Below are positions 8,407 to 16,671 of a stretch of 64,000 bases of DNA, in pieces. Within the stretch, counting starts at the first letter, position 1. Each line of letters starts with the position of its first letter. Origin of the DNA: Streptomyces sp. STR69 (GTDB lineage Bacteria; Actinomycetota; Actinomycetes; Streptomycetales; Streptomycetaceae); assembly GCF_024519455.1 (NCBI RefSeq), contig NZ_JALJRY010000010.1:219970-283969 (forward strand). Reading direction: 5' to 3'. Under the pieces are notes generated by a model. It had not been told where the DNA came from and did no database searches. It saw nothing but the letters and a program-made list of their open reading frames with translations. Made by a program: the position numbers and the translations under genes.

Positions 8407-9648
8407 ATGCGACGTACTCCTTCCCGACGTCTGATGGCAGCCGCGCTGCTGGCGGCGTCCGTACTGACTTCCACGGCGGCGGCATCCGCCGTGACCACGG
8501 CAACTCACACCTCGGCGGTCCACCTCAGGGGTGCCGACCGGGACGACTGCCCGGCGGGCCCGGGCGGCCTCGGTCGTACGACGACCGCCCGGCTGGACAA
8601 GGCCGTCGCCGACGTCCGCCGCCAGGCCGGCATCCCCGGTGTCGCCGTCGGGCTGTGGATGCCGGGCAAGGGCTGCTACATCCGCGCGACCGGCGTCGCC
8701 GACAAGGCCACGCGGCAGCCGATGCGCACCGACTTCTACTCCCGGATCGGGAGCGAGACCAAGACCTTCACGGTCACCGCGCTGCTCCAGCTCGTCGACG
8801 ACGGGCGGATCCGCCTCGACGACCCGATCGCACGCTACGTCCACGGCGTACCGAACGGCCGCCGTATCACCCTGCGCCACCTGGCCGAGATGCGCAGCGG
8901 CCTGTTCCCGTACAGCTCCGACCCCGGGTTCGTGCACGACCTGCTGAGCGACCCGACCCGCTCGTTCACCCCGCCGGAGCTGCTGGCGTACGGCTTCAAG
9001 CACCGCAACACCTCCGCACCGGGCGAGGTGTTCGTCTACAACAACAGCAACCTGGTCCTCCTCGGCCTGGTGATCGAGAAGGTCACCGGTCACCACGTCG
9101 CCGACGTCATCGACCGGCGGGTGCTCCGCCCGGCGCACCTCGACCACACGCTGTTCCCCGACGGCCCGAACGTCCGCGAGTTCCCCGAGCCGCACGCGCA
9201 CGGCTACACCAACCAGACGCTGAGCGGCGAGGTCGTCGACTCCACGGACTGGAACCCGAGTTGGGCCTGGTCGGCCGGCGCGATGATCTCGAACATGCAC
9301 GACCTGCACCGCTGGGCGAAGATCGTCGCCACCGGCACACTGCTCAGCCCGGAGACCCAGAAGCAGCGCCTGAAGACCCTGCCGACCGGATTCCCCGGCC
9401 TCGGCTACGGCCTCGGCATCTTCGACAGCGGCGGCTGGATCGGCCACAACGGCTCCATCCCGGGCTACGAGAGCGTGACCGTCTACCTCCCGTCGCAGCA
9501 GGCCACCCTGGTCGTGATCCTCAACACGGACATCACCTACGGCGGCCAGGAACCGTCCTCACTGGTCGCCCGGGCGGTCACCGAGATCGTCACCCCGGAC
9601 CACGTCTACGACCGCCCGGTCCCGACTGGCGAGCAGTCCCTCCGCTAG
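8407..9648 (+). CDS. Secreted serine hydrolase, beta-lactamase / D-Ala-D-Ala carboxypeptidase (class C-like) family
   Basis: 413 aa from ATG 8407, which opens a classic Sec signal (MRRTPSRRLMAAALLAAS); the open frame extends far upstream but without secretion-signal logic. Penicillin-recognising motifs are SxxK at Ser116-Glu-Thr-Lys119 (IGSETK), YxN at Tyr210-Asn-Asn212 (VYNNSN), and HxG in GHNGSIPG. This fits the S12 peptidase/AmpC-EstB fold acting outside the cell on peptidoglycan peptides, esters or beta-lactams. It is transcribed alone, with a strong terminator directly downstream. Confidence 0.92.
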   Translation: MRRTPSRRLMAAALLAASVLTSTAAASAVTTATHTSAVHLRGADRDDCPAGPGGLGRTTTARLDKAVADVRRQAGIPGVAVGLWMPGKGCYIRATGVADKATRQPMRTDFYSRIGSETKTFTVTALLQLVDDGRIRLDDPIARYVHGVPNGRRITLRHLAEMRSGLFPYSSDPGFVHDLLSDPTRSFTPPELLAYGFKHRNTSAPGEVFVYNNSNLVLLGLVIEKVTGHHVADVIDRRVLRPAHLDHTLFPDGPNVREFPEPHAHGYTNQTLSGEVVDSTDWNPSWAWSAGAMISNMHDLHRWAKIVATGTLLSPETQKQRLKTLPTGFPGLGYGLGIFDSGGWIGHNGSIPGYESVTVYLPSQQATLVVILNTDITYGGQEPSSLVARAVTEIVTPDHVYDRPVPTGEQSLR

Positions 9649-9672
9649 CGGTCCCCTCCCCGAAAGAAGAGA

Positions 9673-9714
9673 CGGCACAGGGACGAGGAAGCCCCCTTTC
9701 CCGTCCCTGTGCCG
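9673..9714. terminator. Perfect 13-bp stem terminator
   Basis: Arms 9673-9685 (CGGCACAGGGACG) and 9702-9714 are exact reverse complements, with a 16-nt loop, 25 nt after the serine hydrolase stop. It could also stop minus-strand transcription. Confidence 0.75.
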
Positions 9715-9730
9715 CCTTCACCGCACCGGC

Positions 9731-9910
9731 CTATTCGGCCGGCCCGCCGAGGTCCGCTTCCTCGGGCAGGATCTCCATGTCGATGTCCGGGCGGCCGAGC
9801 AGCGGGCCCAGCGCGAGGCCCCGCTCCGGCGGCCAGAACTCGGGCTTCGCACCGGGTACGGGGTCGTCGCCACCGTCCAGCCACAGCCCCTCGCCCCGCG
9901 GCACCGGCCG
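9731..9910 (-). pseudogene. C-terminal remnant of an unidentified gene
   Basis: An open minus-strand frame of about 56 codons ends in TAG at 9731 and reads with normal Streptomyces codon bias (…GLALGPLLGRPDIDMEIL…EADLGGPAE). No start or upstream body is present, and the frame is lost near 9910 where an oppositely oriented fragment begins. I do not recognise the family. Confidence 0.35.
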
Positions 9911-9914
9911 GCCC

Positions 9915-10041
9915 CCAACTGTTCATCCAACTCACCGCAGGACGCGGCTGGTCCACCGCCACCTACGAGAAGTGGCTGACCGACACCCTCACCGCGACGC
10001 TGGTTCCCTGCACGTCGGGGAGGGGAGGACTCACCAACTGA
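9915..10041 (+). pseudogene. C-terminal remnant, possibly of a TetR-type regulator
   Basis: About 41 codons ending at a stop at 10039-10041: QLFIQLTAGRGWSTATYEKW, then LTDTLTATLV. The closing helix pattern (GWST.TYE.WL.DTL) resembles the last helices of some TetR/AcrR regulators, but no DNA-binding domain precedes it. Its 3' end overlaps the 3' end of the convergent phosphatase-family gene. Confidence 0.3.
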
Positions 10042-11101
10042 TCCCGGCCGCCACCGGCAGATGGTCGCTGCCCGTGGCCGGCAGCACCCACGACCGCGTC
10101 GGCCGCACGCCACGCACCAGGATCTGGTCGATCCGTGCCACCGGGAACATCGCCGGCCAGCTGAAGCCGAAGCCGTCCCCGGCCGTGTCCTGGACCGAGC
10201 GCAGTTGTGAGGTCAGGCCGGTGAACTCGCGGTCGTCCGTGGTGCCGTTGAGGTCGCCGAGCAGCACCACGCGTTTGTCCGGCTCGGCGGCGACGGCCTT
10301 GGCGAGCGCCTTCGCGCCCCGGTCCCGGTCTCCCGTGCTGAAGCCGCTGCCGGGAAGCACGCGTACGGATCCCAGATGGGCCACGTACACCGCCAGCGGC
10401 CCCCGGTCCGTGGTCACCGTGGTGCGCAGCGCCCGGTTGTCGGCCGCTCTGGCACCGGCCGGCAGGCGGTCCGCCAGCGGCCCGACGTCCATCGCGGTGT
10501 CGACCGCCCGGGTGTCCGACAGCGGCAGCCTGCTCCACACCCCGACCGTGCCGAGCACCGCGTGGTACGGATACGCCGTCGCCAACTCCTTCTCGTACGT
10601 GGCGCTCGCCCGCGGGGTCAGTTCCTCCAGCGCCAGTACGTCCGCGCCGGAGGCGGCCAGATCGCGGGCGGTGCCGGCCGGATCGGGGTTGTCGGCGCCC
10701 ACGTTGTGGCTGACCACGGTGAGGTCGCCGGCCCCGTCGGACTTGTCGCGGAGCAGTCCGCCGAAGAGGTTCAGCCACACCACGACGGGCAGCACCAGCG
10801 CGACCGTCGCGGAGGCGGAGCGGCGCCAGAGCGCGCGGGCCAGCAGCACCGGCACGAACAGACCGAACCACGGCAGGAAGGTCTCCACCAGGCTGCCGAG
10901 CCCCCCGATCAGGTTCGGGATCCACGAGTGCAGCAGCATGAGCAGCCCGAGCACCGACGCGAGCCCGGCCGCCACCGGGGCCCGCTTCCAGGGCCCCGGC
11001 CGGCCGACGAGGTGGATCATCCGGCGGACGCGGGTGTGCCGGGTGGGCGTACGCCGGGTGCCGAGCCCCGCAGCCGCCCCGGTGCCGGTGGCTCGATTCA
11101 T
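10031..11101 (-). CDS. Membrane-anchored endonuclease/exonuclease/phosphatase family protein
   Basis: 356 aa from ATG 11101; the frame stays open upstream only because it runs antisense to the response regulator. Three TM segments lie at about 44-125. The EEP catalytic domain follows: TVVSHNVGADNPDPA (start of the fold), ALEELTP (metal-binding Glu), VYVAHLGSV, LLGDLNGTTDDREF (D-x-N motif), RIDQILV and the terminal TGSDHLPV with the catalytic Asp-His. These proteins cleave phosphodiesters in DNA, phosphoinositides or similar molecules; this membrane-linked form probably acts outside the cell. It is divergent from the two-component system. Confidence 0.9.
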   Translation of the reverse strand: MNRATGTGAAAGLGTRRTPTRHTRVRRMIHLVGRPGPWKRAPVAAGLASVLGLLMLLHSWIPNLIGGLGSLVETFLPWFGLFVPVLLARALWRRSASATVALVLPVVVWLNLFGGLLRDKSDGAGDLTVVSHNVGADNPDPAGTARDLAASGADVLALEELTPRASATYEKELATAYPYHAVLGTVGVWSRLPLSDTRAVDTAMDVGPLADRLPAGARAADNRALRTTVTTDRGPLAVYVAHLGSVRVLPGSGFSTGDRDRGAKALAKAVAAEPDKRVVLLGDLNGTTDDREFTGLTSQLRSVQDTAGDGFGFSWPAMFPVARIDQILVRGVRPTRSWVLPATGSDHLPVAAGISW

Positions 11102-11188
11102 GCCGTCAGCCAAAGCCGCCCCGTGTTGCCGCCGCGTATGAGCTTTTCGATACGTCACCGATATGCGCCGGCTCGTAGCCTCGATTGC

Positions 11189-11872
11189 ATGCGTGTGCTG
11201 ATAGTCGAGGACGAGCCCTATCTGGCCGAGGCCGTCCGCGACGGCCTGCGCCTGGAGGCGATTGCGGCCGACATCGCGGGCGACGGCGACACCGCCCTGG
11301 AACTGCTGGACATCAACGCCTACGACATCGCCGTCCTCGACCGTGACATCCCCGGCCCCTCCGGCGACGAGGTCGCCCGCCGTATCGTCGCCTCCGGCAG
11401 CGGCGTCCCGATCCTCATGCTCACCGCCGCCGACCGCATCGACGACAAGGCGTCCGGCTTCGAACTCGGCGCCGACGACTACCTCACGAAACCCTTCGAG
11501 CTCCGCGAACTCGTGCTCAGAATCAGGGCACTTGACCGCAGGCGTGCCCACAACAGGCCGCCCGTGCGGGAGATCGCGGGGCTGCGCCTCGACCCCTTCC
11601 GCCGGGAGGTGTTCCGCGAGGGACGACATGTCGCGCTCACCCGCAAGCAGTTCGCCGTGCTGGAGGTCCTCGTCGCCGCCGGGGGCGGAGTCGTCAGCGC
11701 CGAGGACCTGCTGGAACGGGCCTGGGACGAGAACGCCAACCCCTTCACCAACGCCGTCCGCATCACCGTCTCGGCGCTGCGCAAACGGCTCGGCGAACCC
11801 TGGCTGATCGCCACGGTGCCGGGCGTCGGCTACCGCATCGACACAGCACCCGACGGAGGCCCCCGTGGATAG
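11189..11872 (+). CDS. Two-component response regulator, OmpR/PhoB family
   Basis: 227 aa from ATG 11189. The receiver domain has acidic residues in VEDEP, phosphoacceptor Asp51 (VLDRDIPGPSG), Thr in LMLTAAD and Lys in YLTKPFE. The C-terminal winged helix runs from about residue 128 (IAGLRLDPFRREVF) through ALTRKQFAVLEVL to PGVGYRID. The last 8 nt overlap the GTG of the kinase gene, so the pair is coupled. The target is unknown; the downstream large secreted protein gene has repeats in its promoter region that could be bound. Confidence 0.95.
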   Translation: MRVLIVEDEPYLAEAVRDGLRLEAIAADIAGDGDTALELLDINAYDIAVLDRDIPGPSGDEVARRIVASGSGVPILMLTAADRIDDKASGFELGADDYLTKPFELRELVLRIRALDRRRAHNRPPVREIAGLRLDPFRREVFREGRHVALTRKQFAVLEVLVAAGGGVVSAEDLLERAWDENANPFTNAVRITVSALRKRLGEPWLIATVPGVGYRIDTAPDGGPRG

Positions 11873-12968
11873 GCGCCCCGGTCTGAGCGTCCGCGTCAAA
11901 CTCACCCTCAGCTACGCCGGGTTCCTCATGGTCGCCGGTGTGCTGCTGCTCGCCGCCGTGTGGGTGTTCCTGAACCGGGTGCCGCATGTCGGGCTCCTCC
12001 TCATGCCCGGCTACCAGTACGCCGTCGCGCGCGCCTTCGCCCCGATCGCGGCCGTCTCGCTGGCGTGTCTGCTGGTGTTCGGGCTCGTCGGAGGCTGGTT
12101 CCTCGCCGGCCGGATGCTCGCCCCGCTGACCCGCATCACGAGCGCCACCCGGCTGGCCGCGACCGGATCGCTCTCGCACCGGATCCAACTGCCGGGCAGC
12201 AACGACGAGTTCCGCGAACTCGCCGACTCCTTCGACACGATGCTCGCGCGGCTCGAAGCACATGTCGCCGGTCAGCGGAGGTTCGCGGCCAACGCCTCGC
12301 ACGAGCTGCGCACCCCGCTGGCCATCTCGAAGACACTCCTCGACGTGGCCCGCACCGACCCGGACTGCGACACCGGCGAGGTCATCGACCGCCTGCACGC
12401 CGTCAACACCCGGGCGATCGACCTCATCGAGGCCCTGCTGCTGCTCAGCCGGGCCGACCAGCGGGCCTTCACCCGGGAACACGTCGACCTGTCCCTGCTG
12501 GCGGAGGAGGCCACCGAGACGCTGCTCCCGCTCGCGGAGAAGCACGGCGTCACCGTCGAGACCGGCGGCGACATCACCCCCACGACCGGATCGCCGACGC
12601 TGCTCCTGCAGCTGACCACGAACCTCGTGCACAACGCGATCGTCCACAACCTGCCCGAACAGGGCACCGTGCGGGTGACCACCGAGGTCCGCCCGGGGAC
12701 GGTGGCGCTCACCGTCGAGAACACCGGCGAGAGACTCACCCCGCAGCTGGTCCCGACGCTCACCGAACCGTTCCAGCGCGGCACCGAGCGCGTCCACACC
12801 GATCAGGCGGGCGTCGGCCTCGGCCTGGCCATCGTCAAGACCATCACCCACGCGCACGACGGCACCCTCACCCTCACCCCCCGCCCCACCGGCGGACTCC
12901 GGATCACCGTGGAACTCCCCGGGCCGCTCCGCCGGCTGCAACGGGATCCCGCCGTCGGCCGGATCTGA
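11865..12968 (+). CDS. Sensor histidine kinase
   Basis: 367 aa, GTG start overlapping the regulator. TM1 at about 17-37, a short external loop of about 20 residues, TM2 at about 60-82, HAMP domain (about 83-135), then HisKA with phospho-His146 in FAANASHELRTPLAISK. The HATPase part has the N box LTTNLVHNAIVHN and the G box GVGLGLAIVK. The short sensor loop suggests detection of an intramembrane or membrane-associated stress rather than a soluble ligand. It autophosphorylates and passes phosphate to Asp51 of the overlapping regulator. Confidence 0.95.
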   Translation: MDRRPGLSVRVKLTLSYAGFLMVAGVLLLAAVWVFLNRVPHVGLLLMPGYQYAVARAFAPIAAVSLACLLVFGLVGGWFLAGRMLAPLTRITSATRLAATGSLSHRIQLPGSNDEFRELADSFDTMLARLEAHVAGQRRFAANASHELRTPLAISKTLLDVARTDPDCDTGEVIDRLHAVNTRAIDLIEALLLLSRADQRAFTREHVDLSLLAEEATETLLPLAEKHGVTVETGGDITPTTGSPTLLLQLTTNLVHNAIVHNLPEQGTVRVTTEVRPGTVALTVENTGERLTPQLVPTLTEPFQRGTERVHTDQAGVGLGLAIVKTITHAHDGTLTLTPRPTGGLRITVELPGPLRRLQRDPAVGRI

Positions 12969-12991
12969 TCTCCGTGTGACAATCCCCGCCT

Positions 12992-13025
12992 GAATGTTCG
13001 AAGACATTCGATATGGGTTCGAAGA
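12992..13025. promoter_or_regulatory. Inverted and direct repeats upstream of the large secreted protein
   Basis: GAATGT (12992-12997) and ACATTC (13004-13009) form an inverted repeat, and GTTCGAAGA occurs at 12996-13004 and again at 13017-13025, 21 bp apart (two helical turns). Direct repeats at this spacing suit an OmpR-type regulator dimer, and the system encoded just upstream is the obvious candidate. Confidence 0.35.
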
Positions 13026-13039
13026 GAGATCGGGCTGCC

Positions 13040-16000
13040 ATGCCTTCCCACAGACGCCGCTTCCTCGCTGTCCCGGTAGCGGCCCTCACGGCCCTCGCCG
13101 TGGCCCAGGCCGTCACCACCGTCCCGGCCGTCGCCGCACCCGCGACCGGGTCCGCGACCGACGTGTCGACCACCCTGCCCGCGCGGACGACCTCCGTGCC
13201 CGCCGCCACCGACATCTCCGGCTCCGGCCAGACGGTCGTCTGGAGCCAGACGACCACGGCCGACACGGCGGCGCACGGCTGGCTGGCCGTCGCCGGAGGC
13301 ACCCCGCAGGACCTCGGCCGGCTCGCGGACACCGCCGACACGGTGACCGTCCACGCGGTGTCCGTACAGGACGGCGTCGTGGCCGTGGCCACCTCCACCA
13401 ACCCGAACGGCGATCCCGCCGACCACGTCACCCTGCGCCACCTCGGCTCCGGCACCGAGGACGTCCTCCCGGTCGCCTACGACAGTTCGGGCGCCGCCGG
13501 CGCCGAGCGCTACCGCGGTCAGGCCGGCGACGGCATCCTCGTCCAGCAGAGCTACCAGGACGACGCCTCCGCCTACCTGGTCCGCCTGCTGCTGCGCACC
13601 CCCGGCGCCACGGACCGCACCCTCCTCTCCGGCGACGAGCAGTACGAGATCCTCGACTCGGACGCCGACGGCGCCCTGGTGGAGCGGCGGACGGCGCCCG
13701 GCTGGGGCTACGAGATCGTCTACGTCGACTTCGCCACCGGCGCGACGGTCACCGTGGCCGAGCCCGACACCGGCGAACTGCCCCAGGCCCTGGAGTTCAC
13801 CCCCGCCCACTTCGGTGTCGTCGACGGCGCGACCCTGACCGAGTGGCGGCGCTCGGCGCCCGGCGACGCCCCGACCACCGTCAACCTGCCGGTCGCAGGC
13901 GCCCGTTGGATCAGCGACGACACCCTCGCCTGGTACCAGCGCAACGACTCCGACGCCTCGAACGAACTGTTCGCGATCCCCCGGGACGGATCCACCGCGG
14001 CCAAGGACCTCGGCGGCACCTTCCGTGACGTGGAGGTCGGCGACGACGGCAGGATGCGTACCTCGCTGTACCGCCCCGACGTCGACGCCGCGATCCAGAC
14101 CCTCACCGACGGCCGGATCTCCACCACCGCGGGCGACGCCACGACCATCCCCGCCGGACCCGCCCGGCTGGACGCGCTGGCCCTGTCCGGCGGCACGCTC
14201 TACACCGCCGACGACTCGTCCCGCCTCGACGGAGTCGTGCTCCGCTCGGACCTGACGGTCGGCTCGTCCGGGGCCTCGGCGAGCACGCCGTCGCGGGTGC
14301 TGGCGTACTCCGGCGGCCCGGTGCACCAGACGCTGGCCGCGGCCGGCGGACGGATCCTGGTCGAGCAGACGGACGCCGCCGGCGCGGGCCAGTTCCAGGT
14401 CTACGAGAACGGCACGCAGGTCGGCACACCGCTGGACAACGCGAACGGCTCGGCGATCACGGTCGCGGACTTCGACGGCACCCACGCGCTGCTCTCGGAC
14501 CGGACCACCGTGAACAACGGCACCCTGCTCCTCTACACCTTCGCCACCGGCAACTCCCAGCGCGTGCCCGCCGGTTCGGCCCTCTCCGGCGGTGCCGTCT
14601 ACTCCGCGGAGCGCAACGGCACCACGACCACCTGGTCGATCCACCGCTCCGACCTCACGACCGGCGCGGTCACCACCGTCGCCACCGTCAACTGCCTTCC
14701 CGGCGGCCTCCAGGTGCGCGGTTCCCGCATCCTGCTGACCACCTGCGGAGCGGCCACCACCACCGGTCTGCTGCTCACGGTGGGAAGTTCGGCCACCACC
14801 ACGGTGGACGCCTCCGTCCGCACCCCGATCCTCGGCACGGACGTCCTCTACACGTTCACCAAGGCCGCGGGCAGCACCGCCGTCACCCTCGACGCCCAGT
14901 CCCTGACCGGCACGGACACCGCGGCACACGCCCTCTTCACGCTCCCCGGCCGGGCCAACACCGCCGCCGCCGAGCGCTGGACGGTCGACCGTGACGCACC
15001 CTGGGCGGCCTGGATGGACGACTCCGGCGTCACCCACGTGACCTGGGCGGGCGTCCCCACCGCGGCCAAGGCGGCGACCACACCGGCCGGCTTCAGCCCC
15101 AACGGCGACGGTTCGTCCGACAGTTGGACCCCGACCTGGACCTACGACCGTCCGGTGAGCTGGACGCTCACCCTCAAGTCCGGCTCCACACAGGTCCGTT
15201 CACTCACCGGCACCAGCTCCTCCGGCAAGGTCGCCCCGTCGTGGAACGGCACCACGCAGACCGGTACGGCGGCCGGTGAGGGCGCGTACACCTGGACGCT
15301 GACCGCGACCGACACGGTCACCGGCCGCCCGGCGGCCGACGCCACCGGCAGGGTCACCCTGCGCCGGACCGTCCCCGCCGCCACCGTCACCGCGCCGGCC
15401 GTCGCGAGCAGCGCGGGAACCACCGCGTCCGTACCGGTCACCTGGTCGGCGAAGACGGCGGGCGTGAAGTCGTACGACATCGCCTGGCGGGTCACCACCC
15501 GCAACAGCGCGGGTGCCTGGACGCTCGGTCCGCTCCAGACCTGGCGGACCGCCACCACGGCCACCTCGGCGGTCTTCGGCAAGTCGAACAGCCCCATCAA
15601 GCCCGTGCCCGGAGTCACCTACCGCTTCTACGTCCGCGCCCACGACGACGCCGGCCAGACCGGCGCGTGGAGCAAGACGGCGACGACCGGCATCCCGCTC
15701 GACGACCGGGCCACGGCCCTGCACTACACGGGCACGTGGAAGTCGGCGTCGGCGACCGCCAGTTGGGCGGGCACCGTCCGCGCCTCCGCCACCAAGGGCG
15801 CGTACGTCTCCTTCACGGCGAACGGCACGCAGCTCCGCGTGGTGGCGACCAAGAAGTCCAACGGAGGCCGCTTCGCGGTCGTCGTGGACGGCAAGACGGT
15901 CGGCACGGTCAACACCTACGCCGCGAAGACCGCCTACCGCCAAGTCGTCTTCACCCGCACCCTCGGCACCACGGTCAAGTCCCACAAGGTGCAGCTCCGG

Positions 16001-16066
16001 GTCCTCGCCGGCAGCACCTCGGCCCGGTCGACGGTCACCCTGGACGCCGTACTGACCACCCTCTGA
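13040..16066 (+). CDS. Large secreted protein with FlgD-Ig-like and fibronectin-like C-terminal region
   Basis: 1008 aa from ATG 13040 (opening MPSHRRRFLAVPV); an ATG 27 nt upstream is possible but has no ribosome site. The Sec signal ends near residue 35 (VPAVAAPA). Residues about 50-670 are beta-rich repeats resembling a propeller. Near residue 680, GFSPNGDGSSDSW marks a FlgD-Ig-like domain, common at the C terminus of secreted actinobacterial enzymes. An FN3-like segment follows, and then a 110-residue terminal beta domain (ALHYTGTWKSASATASWAGT) that looks like a carbohydrate- or surface-binding module. No catalytic motif is evident, so an adhesion, matrix or scaffold role is possible. Confidence 0.8.
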   Translation: MPSHRRRFLAVPVAALTALAVAQAVTTVPAVAAPATGSATDVSTTLPARTTSVPAATDISGSGQTVVWSQTTTADTAAHGWLAVAGGTPQDLGRLADTADTVTVHAVSVQDGVVAVATSTNPNGDPADHVTLRHLGSGTEDVLPVAYDSSGAAGAERYRGQAGDGILVQQSYQDDASAYLVRLLLRTPGATDRTLLSGDEQYEILDSDADGALVERRTAPGWGYEIVYVDFATGATVTVAEPDTGELPQALEFTPAHFGVVDGATLTEWRRSAPGDAPTTVNLPVAGARWISDDTLAWYQRNDSDASNELFAIPRDGSTAAKDLGGTFRDVEVGDDGRMRTSLYRPDVDAAIQTLTDGRISTTAGDATTIPAGPARLDALALSGGTLYTADDSSRLDGVVLRSDLTVGSSGASASTPSRVLAYSGGPVHQTLAAAGGRILVEQTDAAGAGQFQVYENGTQVGTPLDNANGSAITVADFDGTHALLSDRTTVNNGTLLLYTFATGNSQRVPAGSALSGGAVYSAERNGTTTTWSIHRSDLTTGAVTTVATVNCLPGGLQVRGSRILLTTCGAATTTGLLLTVGSSATTTVDASVRTPILGTDVLYTFTKAAGSTAVTLDAQSLTGTDTAAHALFTLPGRANTAAAERWTVDRDAPWAAWMDDSGVTHVTWAGVPTAAKAATTPAGFSPNGDGSSDSWTPTWTYDRPVSWTLTLKSGSTQVRSLTGTSSSGKVAPSWNGTTQTGTAAGEGAYTWTLTATDTVTGRPAADATGRVTLRRTVPAATVTAPAVASSAGTTASVPVTWSAKTAGVKSYDIAWRVTTRNSAGAWTLGPLQTWRTATTATSAVFGKSNSPIKPVPGVTYRFYVRAHDDAGQTGAWSKTATTGIPLDDRATALHYTGTWKSASATASWAGTVRASATKGAYVSFTANGTQLRVVATKKSNGGRFAVVVDGKTVGTVNTYAAKTAYRQVVFTRTLGTTVKSHKVQLRVLAGSTSARSTVTLDAVLTTL

Positions 16067-16133
16067 CCCGCCCGGAACGGTCCGCGAGGGGGCATGCTGG
16101 TGGTCCTGTACGCGCGGGCCGGGAGGTGCCGGG

Positions 16134-16631
16134 ATGCGGTGGTGGGCCGGAGTGTGGACGGTCGCCGTGGCGGTCGTCCTGGCGGGGTGTCACGCGTCGG
16201 CGGGCGGTGGGCCGGTGGGCGGGGCGTCGCAGAGCGGCGCGAGTCCCACCGGAGGACGTCCGTCGGCGACCGGTTCCTCCGCTTCGGCGGGGAACTGTGC
16301 CGCCGGGCGTACGGAGGTCGTCGTCGGTCCCGGTGACGCGGTCGCGCGGCGGCTCTGTGTGCGGCCCGGGACCGTGGTGTCGCTCGTGCTGAGGCCGCGC
16401 GTGGACGACAAGCGGTGGACGGCGGTGCGGAGTTCCGCGCCGGTGTTCGTCCTCGTGTCCGGCTGGCGGGTGGATTCGGACGGTACGGCCCGTGCCTCGC
16501 TGCGCTGTGCGGGGACCCGGGCCGGTGCGGCCGAGGTCACCGCGTCGGCGAAGGCGCCGGACGTGGCGGGCGCGGCACGGACCGCCTTCACGCTGCACGT
16601 GAGTGTGGTGCCGTACACGACGCAGGGGTGA
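16134..16631 (+). CDS. Small putative lipoprotein
   Basis: 165 aa. ATG 16134 follows a good GGGAGG site. The signal has lipobox VVLAGC, so Cys21 or nearby would be lipidated. The rest is a small beta-type domain (about 55-165) with two further cysteines (CVRPG and LRCAG) that could form a disulfide. I do not recognise the family. The stop codon lies inside the terminator hairpin shared with the convergent propeller gene. Confidence 0.75.
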   Translation: MRWWAGVWTVAVAVVLAGCHASAGGGPVGGASQSGASPTGGRPSATGSSASAGNCAAGRTEVVVGPGDAVARRLCVRPGTVVSLVLRPRVDDKRWTAVRSSAPVFVLVSGWRVDSDGTARASLRCAGTRAGAAEVTASAKAPDVAGAARTAFTLHVSVVPYTTQG

Positions 16632-16655
16632 CCCCGGTGGTCCGGGGTCACCCCT
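16624..16655. terminator. Bidirectional terminator between convergent genes
   Basis: A perfect 14-bp stem (16624-16637 with 16642-16655) and a 4-nt loop. It includes the lipoprotein stop codon and lies 16 nt before the stop of the minus-strand gene. Confidence 0.85.
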
Positions 16656-16671
16656 GTCGGCCGTCTCCGGG

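Noticed and set aside
8154..11141. 995-codon open frame on the plus strand
   Set aside because: Reads as a frame shifted against the serine hydrolase and antisense to the phosphatase gene; low-complexity composition.
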